From positions 1 through 6,007 of the forward strand of contig JAISDG010000009.1 of NCBI GenBank assembly GCA_031265015.1: a stretch of DNA of 6,007 nt, written 5' to 3'. Shown one piece after another: positions 1-4,935 of this stretch (the first letter of the stretch is position 1; each line of letters begins with the position of its first letter). The DNA is from Spirochaetaceae bacterium (lineage in GTDB: Bacteria > Spirochaetota > Spirochaetia > Treponematales > Breznakiellaceae). Under the pieces are notes generated by a model. It saw nothing but the letters and a program-made list of their open reading frames with translations. It had not been told where the DNA came from and did no database searches. Position numbers and translations under genes: made by a program.

Positions 1-53
1 TCAGGAGAAAATACAGAACGGCCTGGACGAAACCGAAAGCCGGGTTTCCCGGC
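1..53 (+). repeat. Direct repeat copy 1 in coiled-coil gene
   Basis: First visible copy of a repeat whose second copy lies exactly 252 bp downstream. Bases 8-53 match 260-305 with a single mismatch (base 44, Val to Ile codon). It encodes residues including KIQNGLDETESRVSR. The copy begins at the window edge, so its left limit is not seen. Confidence 0.85.
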
Positions 54-1237
54 GCAGTACGGAAATTGACGGCCGTTTTAACGAATGGCAGTCGGCGCTG
101 GAACAAAAACTTGCCGCCCGGGGGGAAGAAGCGGAGGCGGAACGGCGCAGCCTGGAATTGTCCTTTAAGGACGAGCTCAACGTCCGGGTAGGGGAGCAGA
201 GCGAGCGGATCCTTTCCGGTCTTGAGCGCCTGCGGATAGACGCGGCGGCTTTTGAAGAAAAAATACAGAACGGCCTGGACGAAACCGAAAGCCGGATTTC
301 CCGGCTTTCCGCCAACCTGGAAGAAATACGGCGGGAACTTAAAGAATTTAATTCCCAAACCAGGCTTTTTGAAAAAACCGATGAACTTAAAACATCCCTG
401 GAACGGAGCATGGAAGCCCTTAAGGGCGATATGGCGGGTATTGAGGAACGGCGGGCGGAAGCGTCCCAGCTGGAAACGGAGTTCATCAAAATCAGGCGGC
501 TGGAAGACGAGGTTAACAGCAAGATGACCCGGTTCTTAAGCGAAAAGAACCATCTGGATATTATGGAAAAGGACTTTGACCGGCTGATTCAAACATCCCA
601 GCGGGTGGAAGAACGGCTTAAGGAAGTTACCGGCGCGGACGATACGCTGCAGGGGATCCAGGTTGCCCTGCGGAAGCTGGAAGACGCTATTGTCGTCGCG
701 GACGAAAAATACCAGCGCATTGAAAAGAAAAACCATATTCTGGAAGAAACCAACAGCAGCATTGAACGGAATTTCCAGATCATGGAAGAAACAGAAGCGG
801 CCCTGCGAAAATGCCGGGAAAATATTGATAAGGCCGGCGCGGAAATTGATTCTTTCCGGCCGGCCATTGAAGAGCTGGCGGAGGCAAGCGAAAAAGCCCG
901 GAATACCACCGAAAAGCTGGGCATGCTTGATACCGGCCTTAAAATCATAGAAGACCGGATTGAAAAAGTACAGGCCGCCCGGGAATGGCTTGCCAGGACG
1001 GAGACCCGGTTTGAAGAACTCCACCGGGATATTCAGGGAGAGTTAAAACTGATCGAAGCGGTGCTGAAGGACGAATCGAAAAAATCAAAAACCGGCAAGG
1101 GAGCGCCCGCTATCGCTGACCGGGAAAATGTAAAACGCCTTCGCCGTCAGGGATGGGAAGCGGAGGAAATAGCCAGGGCTCTTAAAATTTCCGTAGGAGA
1201 AGTGGAACTAATCCTGGATATGGGGATAAAGGACTAA
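2..1237 (+). CDS. Large coiled-coil protein, C-terminal part (SpiroCoCo-like), 5' end outside window
   Basis: The reading frame is open from base 2, with no stop before the TAA at 1235-1237, so this is the last 411 residues of a longer protein; the TTG at 158 is internal and not a real start. Almost the whole chain is a charged heptad-repeat coiled coil rich in Glu, Lys, Arg and Leu, with no membrane segment or signal in the visible part. An 84-residue (12-heptad) repeat unit is visible near the left edge. After a short basic, Ser/Gly/Ala-containing linker (about 1075-1120) the protein ends in a compact helix-turn-helix-like module (1127-1234; key residues QGW, EIA, L.IS.GEVELIL) that resembles the tails of DUF6115-type proteins. 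Known from the family: very long coiled-coil proteins of this build are annotated as SpiroCoCo in spirochaetes. Inferred: a cytoplasmic filament or scaffold protein; its exact role is unknown. A small membrane protein gene follows after 3 bp. Confidence 0.8.
   Translation, partial: QEKIQNGLDETESRVSRRSTEIDGRFNEWQSALEQKLAARGEEAEAERRSLELSFKDELNVRVGEQSERILSGLERLRIDAAAFEEKIQNGLDETESRISRLSANLEEIRRELKEFNSQTRLFEKTDELKTSLERSMEALKGDMAGIEERRAEASQLETEFIKIRRLEDEVNSKMTRFLSEKNHLDIMEKDFDRLIQTSQRVEERLKEVTGADDTLQGIQVALRKLEDAIVVADEKYQRIEKKNHILEETNSSIERNFQIMEETEAALRKCRENIDKAGAEIDSFRPAIEELAEASEKARNTTEKLGMLDTGLKIIEDRIEKVQAAREWLARTETRFEELHRDIQGELKLIEAVLKDESKKSKTGKGAPAIADRENVKRLRRQGWEAEEIARALKISVGEVELILDMGIKD
253..305 (+). 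repeat. Direct repeat copy 2 in coiled-coil gene
   Basis: Second copy, 252 bp (84 codons, 12 heptads) after the first, encoding KIQNGLDETESRISR. The sequence between the two conserved blocks and that after this copy are not alike at the DNA level, so only the block itself has been kept nearly identical. Confidence 0.85.
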
Positions 1238-1240
1238 AAC

Positions 1241-1582
1241 ATGAAACTTACCCGTAAATGGCTTCTTATCATGACCGCAGGCCTTGGTATCCTGCTTATT
1301 GTGTACAGTCTGGTACGGCATTTTTTTGACATAGGCTTAAGTGACCGGGCGGAAAAGTACATGATGGACGGCGTTATCATTGCCGCCCTGGGCCTGTTTA
1401 TGTATAACCGGAAGCTTGCCAGGGACGAAAAGCAGGCAAAAGAAGCGGCGGAAGCCGCGGAAGCGGCACGGCAGGCGGAACCGGAACAGGACCTTTCCGA
1501 AGAAGATGAAACGCTGCCCCACTGGGAGCGGTATAAAAAAACAACCGCCGCGGAAGACGGCAGTTCCGGAGAAGAGGATTAG
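1241..1582 (+). CDS. Small two-TM membrane protein with charged tail, function unknown
   Basis: This 113-residue protein starts with ATG 3 bp after the coiled-coil stop, with an AAAGGA ribosome binding site at 1228-1233 (7-nt spacer), so it is almost certainly co-transcribed with that gene. Residues 7-25 and about 41-56 are hydrophobic and form two membrane segments joined by a short loop (RHFFDIGLSDRAEKY). The basic N-terminus (K2, R5, K6) and the basic stretch after the second segment predict both ends in the cytoplasm. The tail (57-113) is highly charged: a Lys/Glu/Ala-rich helix at about 62-80, then an acidic stretch, a LPHWERYKK block, and an acidic end. I do not recognise a family. Its position suggests a membrane partner of the coiled-coil protein, but this is inference from adjacency only. 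Confidence 0.75.
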   Translation: MKLTRKWLLIMTAGLGILLIVYSLVRHFFDIGLSDRAEKYMMDGVIIAALGLFMYNRKLARDEKQAKEAAEAAEAARQAEPEQDLSEEDETLPHWERYKKTTAAEDGSSGEED

Positions 1583-1588
1583 GAACCC

Positions 1589-2290
1589 TTAATAAAGCTG
1601 CAGACCTTCGCTGATGCTGCTGATAATTGCCTGCCGGGCTTTGGTATTTTGGGGCCAGTAATCGATCAGCAGGTTAAGAAAGTATCCTTCTTTGATTTTG
1701 CAGCTGAGGGTCAAAATATGGTAATCATCCTGGTCCCTGTCTACCAGATAATCCCTTAGTTCAAATACCGTATCGTTGATCGTAAGCTGCTGTGAATCGG
1801 TCATCCTGTACGATGTTTCGTCCTCCGGCTCCAGCATGTAGGCTTCAAAGTACTTCATATACGCCGCCATATCCGGCGCTCCCTCAATGGACCGCACGTC
1901 AAGATCAAAACCCAGATGGTTATCCTGCCTGTCGTCCTTCAGGTTGCCGAAGGAAATCAGCCACAGGTTGGCGTAACTGTATATGTCATACTCCCCGTAC
2001 ATAATGTCCATGGAAATATCGTCGGTGATGTCGCCCTTTTTTTCGCTGAAGTTTTCTTCGTTTACTTCATAGAGCCACCAGTTATTGGGGATCGCATAGG
2101 AGACGCCCAAAAAATCATTGTAATACCGGGTTTCTTTATCCAGCTTAACCGCATTTGCCGTCCGGCCGGAATTATCCTCCCCGCCGCCAATACCCAAAAT
2201 GCTTAAAGCTTCGTTAAACGCCTTTTTACAACCCGAAAGGCCCGAAAGAACAAAAACACATACCAAAAGAGACAGAACAAGTTTCTTCAT
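1589..2290 (-). CDS. Putative lipoprotein, function unknown
   Basis: The start chosen is the ATG at 2290, giving 233 residues: it has an AGGAG site (2300-2304, 9-nt spacer) and begins a typical signal peptide (MKKLVLSLLV...). A longer in-frame start at 2365 would bury this signal and overlap nth. Residues 18-21 (L-S-G-C) form a lipobox, so C21 should be lipidated and the protein anchored in a membrane, facing the periplasm or cell surface. A Gly-rich linker (34-42) leads to a single domain (about 55-233) with a YYNDFLGVSYAIPNNWW block and many aromatic and acidic residues. The opening 'F.GVSYAIP..W' and closing 'IISSI' helix recall small PsbP/MOG1-like domains of bacterial lipoproteins; that is a weak resemblance, not an assignment. 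It lies 58 bp after nth on the same strand, has its own likely promoter, and converges on the small membrane protein gene with a 6-bp gap. Confidence 0.8.
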   Translation of the reverse strand: MKKLVLSLLVCVFVLSGLSGCKKAFNEALSILGIGGGEDNSGRTANAVKLDKETRYYNDFLGVSYAIPNNWWLYEVNEENFSEKKGDITDDISMDIMYGEYDIYSYANLWLISFGNLKDDRQDNHLGFDLDVRSIEGAPDMAAYMKYFEAYMLEPEDETSYRMTDSQQLTINDTVFELRDYLVDRDQDDYHILTLSCKIKEGYFLNLLIDYWPQNTKARQAIISSISEGLQLY

Positions 2291-2299
2291 CAATATAAA

Positions 2300-2304
2300 C
2301 TCCT
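2300..2304 (-). promoter_or_regulatory. Ribosome binding site fixing the lipoprotein start
   Basis: AGGAG on the - strand, 9 nt before the ATG at 2290. It supports the start that exposes the lipoprotein signal peptide over the longer frame opening at 2365. Confidence 0.7.
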
Positions 2305-2336
2305 GAAAATTAGCTCCCTGAATGGGCGTTGATCTT

Positions 2337-2365
2337 ACTTTACCGGAATTATCTGGATTTTTCAA
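2337..2365 (-). promoter_or_regulatory. Likely sigma70-type promoter for the lipoprotein gene
   Basis: On the - strand TTGAAA (2365-2360) is followed after exactly 17 bp by TAAAGT (2342-2337), a 5/6 and 4/6 match to the -35 and -10 consensus. Transcription would start near 2330, giving a leader of about 40 nt. The promoter lies across the last codons and stop of nth, so the lipoprotein could be expressed separately from the deoR-nth unit. Read by eye; not tested. Confidence 0.5.
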
Positions 2366-3047
2366 TACCGCACCGGCGGCAGTGTTCTTTGATGATGCAG
2401 CGGGAACAGAACGGGCTGACGGGGCGGCAAAGGTTCTGTCCGTAGAGGACCAGGAGGGAATTGATCGTTTTCCAGAATTTCCGGGGCAGGATCTTGCGAA
2501 GGATCATTTCCGTTTCCTCCGGAGTACGGGAAACAAGCCAGCCGGTCCTGTTGGATATCCGGTGGACATGGACGTCTACGCAGATGCCGTCCTTATTGTA
2601 GGCTTCGGTGATTACCAGGTTTGCCGTTTTTCTTCCCACCCCGGGAAGCTCCAGCAGGGTATCCAGGTCATCGGGTACTTTGCCGCCGTAGGTGTCCATA
2701 AGGATCCGGGCGATTTTGTGAAGGTTCGCCGCCTTGGTCCGGTAAAAGCCCGCGGGATAGATAAGCTTTTCCGTTTCTCCGGCAGAAAGCTTAAGCAATG
2801 CCTGGGGCGACGGGGCCTGGGCCAGCAGGGCCCTGGAGGCGCTCAGCGTTACCTCGTCTTTGGTACGCAGGGAAATGATCGTGGAAGCCAGTACGGCCCA
2901 GGGATCCTTTTTGTATCGTTCCGCCACGGTGGTGACCGAGGGATCTTCCGCCCCCTGTTTTTGCAGATCCCGCCGCCACTTTTTAAGGGCCCCCAGGATT
3001 GCTTCCCATTCGGGACTTTTTGCGGTTTCCCCTTCTTCTTTAAGGAT
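2349..3047 (-). CDS. nth: Endonuclease III (DNA glycosylase/AP lyase), archaeal/NTHL1-like; start uncertain
   Basis: It removes oxidised pyrimidines from DNA and cleaves the abasic site in base excision repair. Numbering from 3047, the helix-hairpin-helix LPGVGRKTA is at 134-142 with catalytic Lys140, and the catalytic Asp is D158 in CVDVHVHRI. The 4Fe-4S cluster ligands are all present in C-X6-C-X2-C-X5-C form (C207, C214, C217, C223). Several stretches (KLIYPAGFYRTK, VHRISNR, TPEET, the CRP.SPFC cluster loop) look more like archaeal and human NTHL1 enzymes than E. coli Nth. The 5' end is a puzzle: the N-terminal helix (about 13-30) needs a start upstream of 3010, but the nth frame has no ATG, GTG or TTG there except GTG 3200, deep inside deoR and without a good binding site. 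GTG 2927 would cut that helix off. The ATC at 3047 given here sits 9 nt after a GGAGG site and yields 232 residues, close to the usual length, but ATC is not a normal start. It follows deoR directly. Confidence 0.85.
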   Translation of the reverse strand: MLKEEGETAKSPEWEAILGALKKWRRDLQKQGAEDPSVTTVAERYKKDPWAVLASTIISLRTKDEVTLSASRALLAQAPSPQALLKLSAGETEKLIYPAGFYRTKAANLHKIARILMDTYGGKVPDDLDTLLELPGVGRKTANLVITEAYNKDGICVDVHVHRISNRTGWLVSRTPEETEMILRKILPRKFWKTINSLLVLYGQNLCRPVSPFCSRCIIKEHCRRCGIEKSR

Positions 3048-3051
3048 ACAC

Positions 3052-3819
3052 TTACTCCTCCGCGTAAACGATTTCCACTCCGCTCTGCTGGAGCAGGGCT
3101 TCCCACTGGGCGTTAAGTTTCTGGTCGGTGATAAGGATATGGATCTGGGAAAAGGGGCATATTTTGTAGAACGCCGGCCGGTCAAATTTGGTGTTGTCAC
3201 AGAGGAGTATTACTTCCCGGGAAACGGACATCATCTTTTTACGGATCTCCGCTTCGTCATCTGAATAATCCATCGCGCCATGACTTATCCACATACCGGT
3301 ACACGAAAAAAACAGCTTGGCCCCCCAATAGTTTGTTACGTTGGTTTCCGCCTGGTTTCCCACCATGGACAGGGACGGCTTGCGGAGCCTTCCTGAAATA
3401 CCGTATACCGTCACGTTGTCCAGCAGGGCCAGGTCCGTTATGGCCCGAATACCGTTGGTAATCACCGTCATACTTTTTTTATCCGAAAGGAAATTGGTCA
3501 ACTCCTTGGTAGTGGAGGACGAATCCATAAAAATTGTATCCTGATCGGCAATAAACCGGGCGGCGGCTTTGGCGATCCTTTGCTTGGCTTCTTTTTGTTC
3601 AATTTCCCGGACCATCAGGGGTATTTCTTCCGTAACCCCCTCAATGAGCACCGCGCCCCCATAGGTACGCTTGACCAGCCCCTGTTGTTCCAGTTTTTCC
3701 AGGTCCCGCCGTATACTGGCGGTACTGGTATCAAACCTGACCGAGAGGGCAACGATGCTGACCGCCTTTTCCCTGTACAGGATATCCCGGATAGCGTTTT
3801 GCCGTTCCAGCGTTAGCAT
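3052..3819 (-). CDS. DeoR/GlpR-family transcriptional regulator
   Basis: A 255-residue protein of the normal length for this family, starting at ATG 3819 with AGGAG at 3827-3831 (7-nt spacer). Residues 1-57 are the DeoR winged helix-turn-helix: ERQNAIRDIL, then the recognition helix region STASIRRDLEKLEQQGLV and the signature KRTYGGAVL. Residues about 75-240 are the DeoR C-terminal sensor domain, with DSSST (99-103) and ITNG (120-123) sugar-phosphate-binding-type loops, a GRLRKPSLSMVG block, FSCTGM...G, and LLCDNTKF near the end. Family members usually repress sugar, polyol or nucleoside catabolism genes and respond to a phosphorylated sugar. No sugar gene is in the window, so the target and ligand cannot be named. 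It is followed directly by nth, with which it appears co-transcribed, an unusual partner for a DeoR protein. Confidence 0.9.
   Translation of the reverse strand: MLTLERQNAIRDILYREKAVSIVALSVRFDTSTASIRRDLEKLEQQGLVKRTYGGAVLIEGVTEEIPLMVREIEQKEAKQRIAKAAARFIADQDTIFMDSSSTTKELTNFLSDKKSMTVITNGIRAITDLALLDNVTVYGISGRLRKPSLSMVGNQAETNVTNYWGAKLFFSCTGMWISHGAMDYSDDEAEIRKKMMSVSREVILLCDNTKFDRPAFYKICPFSQIHILITDQKLNAQWEALLQQSGVEIVYAEE
3055..3061 (-). promoter_or_regulatory. Strong Shine-Dalgarno site for nth at the end of deoR
   Basis: GGAGGAG on the - strand, formed by the last two Glu codons of deoR and the base before them. The GGAGG core is 5 nt before a GTG (3051-3049) that directly follows the deoR stop, and 9 nt before an ATC (3047) that is in the nth frame. 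The GTG frame reads only three codons (GTG TAT CCT) before TAA. Confidence 0.6.
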
Positions 3820-3839
3820 TGGGCTTCTCCTAATGTACC

Positions 3840-3868
3840 AGTGTAATGCAAGGTTTTGTTAAATTCAA
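3840..3868 (-). promoter_or_regulatory. Likely promoter of the deoR-nth unit
   Basis: TTGAAT (3868-3863), a 17-bp spacer, and TACACT (3845-3840) on the - strand give a fair sigma70-type promoter. Transcription would begin near 3833, leaving a very short leader that starts just before the AGGAG site. The 17-bp spacer contains TTAACA and, 11 bp on, TTGCAT, reminiscent of the hexamers in front of pstS but much less complete. Confidence 0.5.
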
Positions 3869-4027
3869 GGCATCGCGTTGCGCCATAATTTTTCTAAGTG
3901 AAAAGGGGGTGGTGCGCCAAAATAAAAAGGATCCGTGACGGGGGGCCCGAGGTTGGCCCTGCTAATACCCGGAGGAGTGGAGACTTAGATTTCTCCGCCT
4001 CTCCACTTCCCCGCTATTTTTTATTTT
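3869..4027. other. Non-coding gap between pstS and deoR with hairpins
   Basis: No convincing gene is seen in this stretch. It holds a GC-rich hairpin (GGGCC 3943-3947 with GGCCC 3955-3959, 7-nt loop). On the - strand that hairpin is followed, 14 nt later, by the T-rich run 3928-3919, so it might weakly terminate pstS transcription. It also holds a second inverted repeat at 3974-4010 and two copies of TGCGCCA(T/A)AAT (3879-3889 and 3913-3923). Confidence 0.5.
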
Positions 4028-4029
4028 TT
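3974..4029 (+). terminator. Terminator-like hairpin oriented to the + strand
   Basis: AGTGGAGA (3976-3983) pairs with TCTCCACT (4000-4007) as an 8-bp stem with a 16-nt loop, with two more GG/CC pairs possible across a bulge. On the + strand a T-rich run (4015-4029) follows after a few bases. On the - strand, the direction of pstS, no T-run follows. No + strand gene lies upstream, so its role is unclear. Confidence 0.35.
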
Positions 4030-4840
4030 ACTTTACGGAAATCCAACTTGTCTTAACAATAGCCTGTCCCGGAGGGGTTAAAATCCAGGCAAGAAAATCG
4101 GTGGTTTCTTTGTTAAGCCTTCTGCCCTTTTTGGTAAGGAGGAGGAAGGGCCGGGCGATTTTGTAAGTACGGTTTACGACATTCGCGGTGGAAGCCGTAA
4201 CGCCGTCTACGTTCAGGGTCTTAACGGAATTGTCCACAGAACCAAGGGATATATATCCAATCGCGTCGGCGTTACGGGAAATTTCGGCCTTCACCGCGCC
4301 GGTTCCGTCAAATTCCACCGCGCCCCGTACCAGCTTGTCCTGGAATTTGACAATTTCCTCAAAGGCGCCCCGGGTTCCCGAACCGGGCTCCCGGGAGACC
4401 ACGGCGATCCTGCCGGCCCTGCCTCCGATCTGGTTCCAGTTGGTAACCGATCCGGTATAAATATCCCGAATCTGTTCAAGGCTCAGATTGGAAACGGGAT
4501 TTCCGGAGTTGACGATTACCGCGATGCCGTCGATGGCGATAAGATGTACGTCAATGCCGGTGCCGATCTCCGCCGGGCTCAGTTCCCGGCTGGACATTCC
4601 GATTTCGGCGGTTTCCGCGGGAACCGCCTTGATGCCGTCACCGGAGCCGGTGGCGCTGATGTTAAATTTAACATTGGGCCGTACTTTGGCGTATTCGGCG
4701 ATTAACAGTTCCATCAGGGGACTTACCGAGGTTGAACCCGCCGCCGTAACGGTATAGGCCGTGTTGTTCTGTCTTCTCTGACCAAAAACAGAAACCAGGA
4801 CCGCCGTAGCCAGAAGGAAAACGATAGCTAATTTCTTCAT
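4028..4840 (-). CDS. pstS: Periplasmic phosphate-binding protein PstS
   Basis: It binds phosphate in the periplasm and hands it to the PstCAB ABC transporter. The start is ATG 4840, with AAGGAG at 4849-4854 (8-nt spacer), giving 270 residues; an upstream in-frame start at 4873 would hide the signal peptide and lie across the promoter. Residues 1-20 are a Sec signal peptide ending near SVFG; there is no lipobox cysteine. PstS hallmarks follow in order: AAGSTSVSPLME (33-44), ATGSGDG (63-69), SSRELSPAE (83-91), IDGIAVIVN (103-111), LEQIRDIYTGSVTNWNQIGG (121-140), REPGSGTRGAF (150-160) and AIGYISLGSVD (193-203). The Ser/Thr/Gly-rich loops are the phosphate-contacting ones in the family. No pstC, pstA, pstB or phoU gene follows; the next gene is a deoR after 208 bp, so this copy stands alone here. 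The Pho-box-like array upstream implies induction by phosphate starvation. Confidence 0.93.
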   Translation of the reverse strand: MKKLAIVFLLATAVLVSVFGQRRQNNTAYTVTAAGSTSVSPLMELLIAEYAKVRPNVKFNISATGSGDGIKAVPAETAEIGMSSRELSPAEIGTGIDVHLIAIDGIAVIVNSGNPVSNLSLEQIRDIYTGSVTNWNQIGGRAGRIAVVSREPGSGTRGAFEEIVKFQDKLVRGAVEFDGTGAVKAEISRNADAIGYISLGSVDNSVKTLNVDGVTASTANVVNRTYKIARPFLLLTKKGRRLNKETTDFLAWILTPPGQAIVKTSWISVK

Positions 4841-4848
4841 AAATGCCG

Positions 4849-4854
4849 CTCCTT
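4849..4854 (-). promoter_or_regulatory. Ribosome binding site fixing the pstS start
   Basis: AAGGAG on the - strand, 8 nt before ATG 4840. It favours the start that exposes the signal peptide over the in-frame start at 4873. Confidence 0.75.
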
Positions 4855-4871
4855 GAATATTGGATGTGGTC

Positions 4872-4925
4872 AATGTACCGGTACACTGTTAAGGGGCTAT
4901 GAATAAAATGTTAAAATTGGGTTAA
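4872..4925 (-). promoter_or_regulatory. Pho-box-like array and promoter of pstS
   Basis: On the - strand four hexamers begin exactly 11 bp apart: TTAACC (4925-4920), TTAACA (4914-4909), TTCATA (4903-4898) and TTAACA (4892-4887), each separated by 5 bp. This is the direct-repeat layout bound by PhoB/PhoP response regulators; TTAACA-like hexamers are the B. subtilis PhoP form. A -10-like TACATT (4877-4872) lies 9 bp after the last hexamer, with no good -35, as expected when the regulator replaces it. Start of transcription would be near 4865. A 12-bp palindrome TGTACCGGTACA (4874-4885) overlaps the -10. Confidence 0.7.
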
Positions 4926-4935
4926 TTAAACGGGT

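Noticed and set aside
158..160. TTG as a start for the coiled-coil protein
   Set aside because: The frame is open to the left edge with continuous heptads and an upstream repeat copy, so the gene enters from outside the window.
1..522. Long open frame on the - strand opposite the coiled-coil gene
   Set aside because: It is a Ser/Arg-rich shadow of the biased coiled-coil codons, repeats where the sense gene repeats, and has no binding site or family features.
1563..1586. GTTCC/GGAAC inverted repeat at the convergent gene ends
   Set aside because: The stem is only 5 bp with a 14-nt loop and no T-run in either direction, so it does not support a terminator.
2322..3116. 264-codon open frame on the + strand opposite nth
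   Set aside because: The - strand frame carries the full set of endonuclease III motifs; the + strand product has no recognisable features and no supporting start site.
3293..3304. TACCGGTACAC inside deoR, matching the pstS promoter palindrome region
   Set aside because: It sits in a conserved coding stretch (CTGM) far from any promoter, so chance is the simplest explanation.
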